Below are positions 8,352 through 15,614 of a DNA stretch of 64,000 bases, one piece after another. How positions within the stretch are numbered: the stretch's first letter is position 1; the number at the start of each line of letters is the position of its first letter. The notes beneath the pieces are model-generated. The model saw only the letters and a list, made by a program, of their open reading frames with translations. It was not told the DNA's origin and did not search any database. A program made the position numbers and the translations under genes. The DNA comes from Kapaibacterium sp044224925 (GTDB taxonomy: Bacteria; Bacteroidota; Ignavibacteria; Kapaibacteriales; Kapaibacteriaceae), in the NCBI GenBank assembly GCA_044224925.1, contig JBGAJM010000003.1:271967-335966 (forward strand), in the 5' to 3' direction.

Positions 8352-9298
8352 TGCAAAGCATCGTTGTTGTTGGAGCGGCCGGCTACACTGGTGGCGAACT
8401 CATTCGCATGCTCATCGCCCATCCGCGCGTCATCCAAGGCGCCTACCGTCTTGTCTGCATGAGCTCGTCGCACGAAGGACAACCCGTCACCGCTGCACAT
8501 CCCGATCTCTTGGGCATGTGCGATCTCGTCTTCACGAACACGTTGCCCGACGATCCTGCCGTGGTCTTTCTCTGTCTCGGTCATGGAAAGTCCGCGCCCT
8601 GGATCCAGTACCGCGCCTTGCCCGATGCATGTGTGGTGATCGATCTCAGTCACGATCATCGTCTCGACCCATCGTGGACGTACGGTCTGCCCGAACGCAA
8701 CCGCGATGCCATCGCATCAAGCACACGCATTGCAAATCCCGGCTGCTTCGCCACGTGCATCGAACTTGCCTTGCTGCCCTTGTCCCTCCACGGCATGTTG
8801 CCTGCGTCGATCCACACCACGGCCATCACCGGCAGTACCGGTGCGGGTCAGGCGCCATCGGACACAACGCACTACTCGTGGCGCGCGCACAATCTCAGCG
8901 TCTACAAGGCCTTCGATCACCAGCATCTTCCGGAGATCGAACGCACCATCGGACGTCGACCCATCCTCGTTCCCATGCGTGGACCCTTCACACGAGGCAT
9001 CCTTGCAACATCAGTGCTCGAATGCACCACGTCGGAGGATGACCTCCGCGAGTTGTATCACGCAACGTATGCCACGCATCCGTTCACGCATGTGGCGCAC
9101 GACCTGCCCGATGTGAAGCGCGTGGTGAACACGAACCACTGTCAGATCGGACTTCAACGGACCGACGATCAACTGCTCGTTGTGTCGGTGATCGATAATC
9201 TTGTGAAGGGCGCCAGCGGCCAAGCAATTCAGAACATGAACCTCGCCCTCCACTTCGAAGAAACCGAAGGTCTTCACCTCAAGGCACTCGCCTACTAA
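8351..9298 (+). CDS. argC: N-acetyl-gamma-glutamyl-phosphate reductase
   Basis: NADPH-dependent reduction of N-acetylglutamyl phosphate to the semialdehyde. The 315 residues have the Rossmann glycine motif GAAGYTGGE (8-16), the catalytic cysteine C132 in ANPGCFATC, and the histidine region HYSWRAHNLSVYKAFDHQH. The start is the ATG whose A is the last base of the argG stop. A long in-frame upstream extension inside argG is not needed and gives no ArgC-like residues. The 30 bp after its stop are a heptamer repeat. Confidence 0.95.
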   Translation: MQSIVVVGAAGYTGGELIRMLIAHPRVIQGAYRLVCMSSSHEGQPVTAAHPDLLGMCDLVFTNTLPDDPAVVFLCLGHGKSAPWIQYRALPDACVVIDLSHDHRLDPSWTYGLPERNRDAIASSTRIANPGCFATCIELALLPLSLHGMLPASIHTTAITGSTGAGQAPSDTTHYSWRAHNLSVYKAFDHQHLPEIERTIGRRPILVPMRGPFTRGILATSVLECTTSEDDLRELYHATYATHPFTHVAHDLPDVKRVVNTNHCQIGLQRTDDQLLVVSVIDNLVKGASGQAIQNMNLALHFEETEGLHLKALAY

Positions 9299-9328
9299 CT
9301 CGTCACTTGTCACTTGTCACTTGTCACT
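9299..9328 (+). repeat. Heptamer tandem repeat filling the argC-argD gap
   Basis: CTCG is followed by nearly four tandem units of TCACTTG, ending directly at the argD ATG. A tract with the same 30 bases, on the other strand, lies at about 19290-19324 upstream of the T9SS surface protein gene, and degenerate versions end the dispersed repeats near 20700 and 24450. It is the only appreciable gap inside the arginine operon. Confidence 0.9.
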
Positions 9329-10465
9329 ATGCTCTTACCAGTCTACTCCCTCCTCCCTCTCCACCTTACCCGTGGCTCCGGCAGCACGGTATGGGATGTG
9401 CATGGCACGCCGTACTTGGACTTGTATGGCGGACATGCGGTGATCTCCATCGGACATTCGCATCCGGACTACGTGAAGGCGATCACCGAACAGGTGGGAC
9501 GGTTGGGATTCTATTCGAACTCTGTGCATCTCGACATTCAAGACGAACTCGCCACAGCGTTGGGTCGTGTTGCCGGCTACCCCGACTACAAGCTCTTCCT
9601 CTGCAACAGTGGCGCAGAGGCCAATGAGAACGCGTTGAAGCTTGCATCGTTCGTCACCGGCAGGTCGCGCGTGATCTCCTTCCGCGGCGCCTTCCACGGC
9701 CGCACGTCGCTTGCTGTTGCGGCCACCGACAACCCTCGCATCGTCGCACCGGTGAACAGCACCAATGCGGTGACGTTCGTCCCGCTCAACGATGCCGATG
9801 CTGTGCGTGCAGAACTCGAACGCGGCGATGTGGCCGCTGTCATCATCGAAGGCATTCAAGGTGTGGCAGGTATCCATCTTCCCACCGACGCATTTCTTCA
9901 ACAGCTTGCGGCCTTGTGCACCGAGTATGGCGCCTTGCTTGTGCTCGACGAAGTGCAGAGTGGTGTTGGTCGGACCGGACAGTTCTTCGCGCATCAACAT
10001 GCCGGCATCCGTCCACCGCTCATCACCATGGCCAAGGGTCTTGGCAACGGATTTCCCATTGGTGGTGTGCTCGTGCATCCCGACATCGACGTGTGGATCG
10101 GCGAGCTGGGCACCACCTTCGGCGGCAACCCGCTTGCATGCGCCGCGGCTCTCTCGGTGCTGCGTGTGATCGACCACTGCGAGCTCATCGAGCGTGCAGG
10201 TCGCGTTGGCACTCGCATCATGCAACGCTATGCCGGGGTGGAAGGTGTGAAGGCGGTACGGGGCAGGGGACTCATGATCGGCATCGATCTCGAAGAACCA
10301 TGCGAGCCCACACGTACCGCACTCTGGAAAGAACATCGCATCCTTACCGGCAATGCGTCATCGAAAGAGACCATTCGTATCCTTCCCGCCCTCACGATCG
10401 CCGAAGACGCCCTCGATCGGTCAGCAGAGGCACTCCAACTCGCACTCGCACAGGAGACGGCATGA
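9329..10465 (+). CDS. argD: Acetylornithine aminotransferase
   Basis: PLP-dependent transamination of N-acetylglutamate semialdehyde to N-acetylornithine. The 378 residues are class III aminotransferase: NSGAEANE (93-100), AFHGRT (121-126), LDEVQSG (206-212), and the PLP lysine K236 in MAKGLGNGFPIG. The ATG at 9329 is preferred over a TTG at 9314, which would start inside the heptamer repeat. The 3' end overlaps argF' in ATGA. Confidence 0.95.
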   Translation: MLLPVYSLLPLHLTRGSGSTVWDVHGTPYLDLYGGHAVISIGHSHPDYVKAITEQVGRLGFYSNSVHLDIQDELATALGRVAGYPDYKLFLCNSGAEANENALKLASFVTGRSRVISFRGAFHGRTSLAVAATDNPRIVAPVNSTNAVTFVPLNDADAVRAELERGDVAAVIIEGIQGVAGIHLPTDAFLQQLAALCTEYGALLVLDEVQSGVGRTGQFFAHQHAGIRPPLITMAKGLGNGFPIGGVLVHPDIDVWIGELGTTFGGNPLACAAALSVLRVIDHCELIERAGRVGTRIMQRYAGVEGVKAVRGRGLMIGIDLEEPCEPTRTALWKEHRILTGNASSKETIRILPALTIAEDALDRSAEALQLALAQETA

Positions 10466-11412
10466 AGCGGTTCACCGATGTTCACAGTCTGCACGCATTG
10501 CCGGATGCATTGCAAGAAGCGCTTGCCCTCAAGGCCGACCCATGGGCGCATGCATCGTTCGGTGCGCGCAAGACATTGGGTCTGCTCTTCATGAACCCAT
10601 CCCTGCGCACGCGCATGAGCACGCAGAAGGCCGCCGCACTCTTGGGTATGGATGTGATGGTGCTCAATGCGGGAAGCGATTCGTGGACGTTGGAAACGCG
10701 TGATGGAGTGGTGATGGATGGTGGTGCTACGGAGCACATCAAGGAGGCCGCTGCCGTCATGGGTCAGTACTGCGATATCCTTGGCGTGCGCACGTTCGCC
10801 GGACTGCAGGATCGCGACGCCGATTATCGCGAAGACGTGATGGAGAGCTTCATTCGCTATGCGGGTGTGCCCGTGATCTCGCTTGAGAGCGCAACACGTC
10901 ACCCATTGCAGAGCTTTGCCGATCTCATCACCATCGAGACCACAAAGAGAGTCGCACGTCCACGCGTCGTCCTCACATGGGCACCGCATCCCAAGGCGCT
11001 TCCACAGGCCGTTGCGAATTCATTCGTCGAATGGATGCGTCATGCCGAGGTGGACCTTGTCGTCACGCATCCACATGGCTATGAGCTCGCGCCGGAATTC
11101 GTCGATGGTGTGCATGTGGAGTATGATCAGGATGCAGCGCTCGACGGAGCCGACTACGTGTATGCGAAGAATTGGTCGAGCTATACATCGTACGGACAGA
11201 TCCTCTCCAGCGATCGTTCGTGGACCGTTACGGAAGAGAAGATGCGCCGCACCAACAATGCGCGCTTCATGCACTGTCTGCCCGTTCGACGCAACATGAT
11301 CGTCACGGACGGTGTGTTGGATGGTCCGTCCTCCATCGTGATCGAGCAGGCCGGCAATCGCGTCGTCAGCGCACAGACCGTGCTCCTGCAGATGCTCAAG
11401 GCAATGCCATGA
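10462..11412 (+). CDS. argF': N-acetylornithine (or N-succinylornithine) carbamoyltransferase
   Basis: Transfers a carbamoyl group to an acylated ornithine, the alternative route used by Bacteroidota and Xanthomonas. The 316 residues carry the carbamoyl-phosphate motif as SLRTRMST (47-54) rather than the STRTR form of classical OTC, and FMHCLPVRRN near the C-terminus. Being placed before argB and argE fits a pathway in which deacylation comes after carbamoylation. Whether the acyl group is acetyl or succinyl cannot be settled from sequence by eye. It overlaps both neighbours by four bases. Confidence 0.9.
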   Translation: MKRFTDVHSLHALPDALQEALALKADPWAHASFGARKTLGLLFMNPSLRTRMSTQKAAALLGMDVMVLNAGSDSWTLETRDGVVMDGGATEHIKEAAAVMGQYCDILGVRTFAGLQDRDADYREDVMESFIRYAGVPVISLESATRHPLQSFADLITIETTKRVARPRVVLTWAPHPKALPQAVANSFVEWMRHAEVDLVVTHPHGYELAPEFVDGVHVEYDQDAALDGADYVYAKNWSSYTSYGQILSSDRSWTVTEEKMRRTNNARFMHCLPVRRNMIVTDGVLDGPSSIVIEQAGNRVVSAQTVLLQMLKAMP

Positions 11413-12185
11413 CGAAGCTCCGCGTGATCAAGATCGGCGGCAACGTCATCGACAACGATGTTGTGTTGCAGCACGTCCTCGACGACGTTGCCCGCATCAG
11501 CGAGCCGTTCATCCTCGTCCACGGCGGTGGTGCCATTGCAACAGAACTCAATGCGCGACTCGGCATTCCTACGACGATGGTAGACGGCCGACGCATCACC
11601 GATGCCGATACATTGCGCACGGTGACCATGGTCTATGCCGGTCTCATCAACAAGTCACTCGTTGCATCACTGCATGCACGCGCTTGCACGGCCATGGGCC
11701 TCTGTGGTGCCGACGCCAACATCGTCCTCTCCACAAAGCGCGGCACCGTCGAGCGCGACTACGGTTTCGTAGGTGATGTGGTCAACGTCAACGCTACGGC
11801 ATTGCAAACGTTGCTGCAGCTCGTGCACTGTGTGGTGGTCGCGCCCATCACGCACGATGGACGTGGACAGCTCTTGAACACCAATGCAGACACGATGGCC
11901 GCAGAGATCGCCGCGGCTCTGTGCGCACACACGTCCGTGGAGCTCACCTATGTCTTCGATCATCCCGGTGTGTTGCGATCCATCGAAGATCCCGCATCGG
12001 TGATCGCGGAGCTCGCACGTGCCGACGTGGACGCGCTCACAGCCTCGGGTATCATTAGCAAGGGCATGGTGCCAAAGATCGACAATGCCATGCGCGCAGC
12101 AGCGGCAGGCGCAGAGGTGCGCATCTGCGGTCCATCCGACATACACACCAACGCCGGCACACGGATACGGACAGACCATGCTTGA
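11409..12185 (+). CDS. argB: Acetylglutamate kinase
   Basis: Phosphorylates N-acetylglutamate; normally the regulated step. The 258 residues have the amino-acid kinase motifs KIGGNVIDN (8-16) and VHGGGAIATEL, the DGRRITDADTLRTV substrate loop, and ISKGMVPKIDNA near the C-terminus. It lacks the N-terminal helix extension found in arginine-inhibited hexameric NAGKs, so it may be feedback-insensitive (inference). It overlaps argF' by four bases and argE by eight. Confidence 0.94.
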   Translation: MTKLRVIKIGGNVIDNDVVLQHVLDDVARISEPFILVHGGGAIATELNARLGIPTTMVDGRRITDADTLRTVTMVYAGLINKSLVASLHARACTAMGLCGADANIVLSTKRGTVERDYGFVGDVVNVNATALQTLLQLVHCVVVAPITHDGRGQLLNTNADTMAAEIAAALCAHTSVELTYVFDHPGVLRSIEDPASVIAELARADVDALTASGIISKGMVPKIDNAMRAAAAGAEVRICGPSDIHTNAGTRIRTDHA

Positions 12186-13248
12186 CGAACGCTCCACAGA
12201 GGCCATTCTTCTCCTGCAGCGCCTCATCGCAACGCAGTCATTCAGTCGCGAAGAACACCACACGGCCGACATCCTGCAAGCATACCTTGCAGAGAAGGGC
12301 GTTGTCACCGAACGTCATCTCAACAACGTGGTCGCATGGCACAGGCCCGCGTCGAATCCTGATGCGCCCGTGTTGCTCTTGAACTCGCATCACGATACCG
12401 TCAAGCCCGGTGCATCGTGGACGCGCGATCCCTTCGCACCCACCATCGAAGATGATGTGCTCTATGGTCTTGGTTCCAACGATGCCGGCGGCGCGCTCGT
12501 GACCATGCTCACGGCCTTCCTGCATCTCCGTCAGTTCCCGGATCTTCCGTACACCATCTGCTTTGCCGCAACGGCAGAAGAAGAGATCAGTGGCGACAAT
12601 GGCATGGCCTATCTCGTCCGCGAGAACCTGCTTGGAGATCTGCACCTCGCCCTCGTTGGCGAGCCAACACAGATGAACATGGCCGTTGCCGAAAAAGGCC
12701 TCATGGTCCTGGACTGCACAGCGCATGGCGTTACCGGTCATGCCGCACGCAACGAAGGCGACAATGCCATCTACACGGCCATGAACGACATTCGCTGGAT
12801 GCGCACCTATTCCTTCGAACGCGTCAGTCCCATTCTTGGCTCCATCAAGATGACCGTCACACAGATCTCGTCCGGTTCGCAGCACAACGTGGTGCCGGAT
12901 CGTTGCGAGTTCGTCGTCGACGTACGCACCACCGAGGTCTACACCAACGACGAAGTGCTCACCATCATTCGCGACCACGTCAAATCCGACGTGCATCCGC
13001 GCTCGATGCGTCTGCACCCATCATCCATTGCCAGCGATCATCCGCTCGTACAGGCAGGCGTGCGCCTGGGTCTTGGCACCTATGGCAGTCCGACCATGTC
13101 GGACCAGTCCCTCCTTCCCGCCATCCCATCCCTCAAGATCGGTCCCGGCGATTCCGCGCGTTCGCACACACCCAACGAATACATCACGCTCAGCGAGATC
13201 CATCACGGCATCACCACGCTGATCGCGCTTCTGGAGGCATTCCTATGA
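12178..13248 (+). CDS. argE: M20 family deacylase, acetylornithine/acetylcitrulline deacetylase
   Basis: Zinc hydrolase that removes the acyl group; with argF' upstream the physiological substrate is probably N-acetylcitrulline. The 356 residues show the M20 metal site: H71 and D73 (NSHHDT), D102 (GSNDAGGA), E134-E136 (TAEEEISG), then a later histidine (SHTPNEYI). The start at 12178 overlaps argB by eight bases, and the stop overlaps argH. Confidence 0.9.
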   Translation: MLDERSTEAILLLQRLIATQSFSREEHHTADILQAYLAEKGVVTERHLNNVVAWHRPASNPDAPVLLLNSHHDTVKPGASWTRDPFAPTIEDDVLYGLGSNDAGGALVTMLTAFLHLRQFPDLPYTICFAATAEEEISGDNGMAYLVRENLLGDLHLALVGEPTQMNMAVAEKGLMVLDCTAHGVTGHAARNEGDNAIYTAMNDIRWMRTYSFERVSPILGSIKMTVTQISSGSQHNVVPDRCEFVVDVRTTEVYTNDEVLTIIRDHVKSDVHPRSMRLHPSSIASDHPLVQAGVRLGLGTYGSPTMSDQSLLPAIPSLKIGPGDSARSHTPNEYITLSEIHHGITTLIALLEAFL

Positions 13249-14537
13249 ATCTGTGGGACAAGGGCACATCGGTCGACGCCCTCATGCAAGAGTTCACCGT
13301 TGGCAACGACCGCGCCATGGATGCACGCCTTGCGCGGTGGGACGTTGTTGGAAGCATTGCCCATGTGGGCATGCTGGCAGAGGTGGGATTGTTGGGCAAG
13401 GAGGAAGGGGAACTGCTGGTGCACGAACTCAGCGCCATTCTTCGCGATATCGATGAACACGGCATTGTGATCGATGAGCAGGCAGAGGACATTCATTCGC
13501 ACATCGAAGCAGAGCTCACTGCGCGCCTTGGCGACGTGGGCAAGAAGATCCACATTGCGCGCTCGCGCAACGATCAAGTGTTGGTAGATCTCAAGCTCTT
13601 CCTCCGTCATGAACTTCGCACGGCACGTCGTGGTGTGCACGAGCTCGTTGGCATGTTGCTCGAACAGGCCGACGCCTACCGCAACGTATTACTTCCGGGA
13701 TACACGCACTATCAAGTTGCCATGCCCTCGTCCTTCGGTCTGTGGTTTGGCGGACATGCCGAAGCACTCCTTGAAGATCTGCGCGTGCTCGACATGGCCA
13801 TCGACGCGGCCAACGCCAATCCGCTGGGTTCGGCGGCCGGCTATGGTTCATCGTTTCCCATCGATCGCGAGCTCACCACGCGTGCGCTCAACTTCGATCG
13901 CATGCATATCACGAGCACGTTTGCGCAAGCATCGCGCGGACGCACCGAGCGCCTTGCCGCCATGGCCCTTGCCCAAGTGGCATCAAGCATGGCGCGCGTT
14001 GCAACAGACGTTGTGCTGTTCATGAGTCAGAACTTCGGCTTCGTGACGTTGCCCGATGCGCTTACGACAGGATCGAGCATCATGCCGCACAAGAAGAACC
14101 CCGACGTCTTCGAGGTCTTGCGTGCGCGGTGCAATCGTTTGCAGTCGTTGCCGGTCGAGATCGGCTTCATGACGTCGAATCTTCCGAGCGGCTATCATCG
14201 CGACATGCAGTTCATCAAGGACCGCATCATCCCGGCTATCGACGAGTTCGCCTTGTGCGTGCGCATCATGCAGCACGTGGTGCCGCAGATCACGCCAACG
14301 CTCAACATCATGGACGATCCGCGCTATCGCTATGCGTACAGCGTCGACCACGTTCACGCCCTCGTCATGCAAGGCCACACCTTCCGCGACGCCTACCGTA
14401 TGGTCGCGCAACAGATCGCCGATGGCACCTTTGAACCCCGCAACGTCACCTTGCCACCGAACACTACACCTCACATCGGCAGCATCGAAGAGCCCGGTCT
14501 CTCGCTCTTGCGAGAGCGCTGGAAGCAAGCGCTGTAG
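13245..14537 (+). CDS. argH: Argininosuccinate lyase
   Basis: Cleaves argininosuccinate into arginine and fumarate, the last step. The 430 residues belong to the fumarase/aspartase superfamily, with HIARSRNDQVLVDLKLFLR and the signature GSSIMPHKKNPDVFE. The ATG at 13245 overlaps the argE stop. It is the last gene of the operon: the next gene is convergent and only 3 bp away, with no clear terminator between. Confidence 0.96.
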   Translation: MNLWDKGTSVDALMQEFTVGNDRAMDARLARWDVVGSIAHVGMLAEVGLLGKEEGELLVHELSAILRDIDEHGIVIDEQAEDIHSHIEAELTARLGDVGKKIHIARSRNDQVLVDLKLFLRHELRTARRGVHELVGMLLEQADAYRNVLLPGYTHYQVAMPSSFGLWFGGHAEALLEDLRVLDMAIDAANANPLGSAAGYGSSFPIDRELTTRALNFDRMHITSTFAQASRGRTERLAAMALAQVASSMARVATDVVLFMSQNFGFVTLPDALTTGSSIMPHKKNPDVFEVLRARCNRLQSLPVEIGFMTSNLPSGYHRDMQFIKDRIIPAIDEFALCVRIMQHVVPQITPTLNIMDDPRYRYAYSVDHVHALVMQGHTFRDAYRMVAQQIADGTFEPRNVTLPPNTTPHIGSIEEPGLSLLRERWKQAL

Positions 14538-14540
14538 AGT

Positions 14541-14948
14541 TTACCGTGGCTGTATCCGTGCGCGTGTAGCACGACCCCATGCAACGAAGGCGGCGATTGC
14601 GGCCAGAATGACGTTCATGCCGATCATCGAGAACTCACCCCGTGTCGCATGGAAGATGGCTGCAAGGATCTGGACGGTTACGAGTCCGGCGGCCGCCGCA
14701 ACGGAGAGCATGGGCATCCGACGCAGGGCAGACGGGAGAAGAATGCCGATGGCGCCAAGCAACTCACTGAGTCCAATGAACCGCACCATGCCTTCGGGCA
14801 TCGCGGTGACCCATGGCCGCATCGGTGCCAATGCGTCGATCGGCTGAAAGAGCTTGGTGCTGCCCGCCATGCAGAACATGGCGGCGAGGACCACTTGCGC
14901 GATCCACAGAGAAATGGAGAGACCTTTTGACGGTTGGGCTGATGTCAT
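14541..14948 (-). CDS. DoxX-like integral membrane protein
   Basis: About 135 residues with four hydrophobic segments: WIAQVVLAAMFCMAGSTKLF, then a GLSELLGAIGILLPS region and two further helices. This is the DoxX_2 layout; the biochemical role is unknown and such proteins are often linked to redox or sulfur stress. The ATG at 14948 is chosen because a GTG at 14984 would lie upstream of the predicted transcription start. The FNR-type box 66-80 bp upstream suggests control by the neighbouring Crp/Fnr protein. Confidence 0.75.
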   Translation of the reverse strand: MTSAQPSKGLSISLWIAQVVLAAMFCMAGSTKLFQPIDALAPMRPWVTAMPEGMVRFIGLSELLGAIGILLPSALRRMPMLSVAAAAGLVTVQILAAIFHATRGEFSMIGMNVILAAIAAFVAWGRATRARIQPR

Positions 14949-14983
14949 GACCGCTGACCATGGAGAAGTGTGAACGAATGACA

Positions 14984-15027
14984 CAAACTTCAGCCATGCC
15001 GCCTTGACCTCTGTTGATATAGATCAA
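14984..15027 (-). promoter_or_regulatory. FNR/Crp-type box and promoter of the DoxX gene
   Basis: TTGATATAGATCAA at 15014-15027 is a perfect match to the FNR consensus TTGAT-N4-ATCAA. Reading the minus strand, GAAGTTTG (14991 to 14984) matches the Bacteroidota -7 box TAnnTTTG in all but its first base. With transcription starting near 14979-14980, the box is centred at about -41, the class II activator position. The Crp/Fnr gene lies immediately upstream. Confidence 0.75.
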
Positions 15028-15031
15028 AAAA

Positions 15032-15601
15032 TCAACGTCGGATCCTGCTCAGCGTCTCCTTCGTCATCCCGAGGAACGAAGCGATCACCTGCAGCGGAAA
15101 GCGCTGCAGAAAGGCGGGATAGGTCTCTACGAACCATTGATATCGCTCCTCGGCCGTGAGCGCCTGCGTCGTATGCACGCGTTTCAGGAGCTGGAATGAG
15201 TGCCGCACTGTGAGAGTATTCATGTGCTCTACTACAAACGACTGCTTCTCCATGTGCTTATGGAAATCACTCTTGCCTACTACCAGCAACTCACAGTCTT
15301 CCAGCGCCTCAATGTAGTACGGCGTAGGCTGACCGGTAGTGAAGCTCTCTCGATCTCCTACCCACCAATCTTCCATGAACAGACCGATCACATGCTCTTT
15401 GCCACGCTCATCGAGGGTGTATTGCTTGAACGCACCCCGGGTCACAAACGCCGCTTCCGTGCACACGATGCCGGGTTCAATGAAGAATGCATGCTTCCGG
15501 ATGCTTCGTGGTTTGAAGACATCAGCGAGCAGACTCCGCTCACCATCGGTGAGCGGAGTGCTACGTCGTTTGTCCATGTGATCGAAGAGTGCCTCGTGCA
15601 T
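15032..15601 (-). CDS. Crp/Fnr family transcriptional regulator
   Basis: 189 residues: an N-terminal cyclic-nucleotide-binding-like beta barrel (about 20-115) and a C-terminal winged helix ending FPLQVIASFLGMTKETLSRIRR, the usual end of Bacteroidota Crp-family proteins. No N-terminal cysteine cluster for an iron-sulfur centre is present, so the signal is not obviously oxygen. It may act on the FNR-type box 5 bp beyond its own stop. An in-frame TTG at 15625 would overlap the upstream gene; the ATG at 15601 leaves a 13-bp gap. Confidence 0.85.
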   Translation of the reverse strand: MHEALFDHMDKRRSTPLTDGERSLLADVFKPRSIRKHAFFIEPGIVCTEAAFVTRGAFKQYTLDERGKEHVIGLFMEDWWVGDRESFTTGQPTPYYIEALEDCELLVVGKSDFHKHMEKQSFVVEHMNTLTVRHSFQLLKRVHTTQALTAEERYQWFVETYPAFLQRFPLQVIASFLGMTKETLSRIRR

Positions 15602-15614
15602 CCGTCCGTGAACC

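Noticed and set aside
9299..9328. CRISPR-like direct repeats
   Set aside because: Units are only seven bases with no spacers; this is a short tandem repeat.
10462..11412. Classical ornithine carbamoyltransferase (argF)
   Set aside because: The carbamoyl-phosphate motif is SLRTRMS, not STRTR, and the gene order matches acylornithine-type operons.
14949..14984. GTG start at 14984 for the DoxX gene
   Set aside because: It coincides with the predicted -7 box and lies upstream of the likely transcription start; no ribosome-binding site precedes it.
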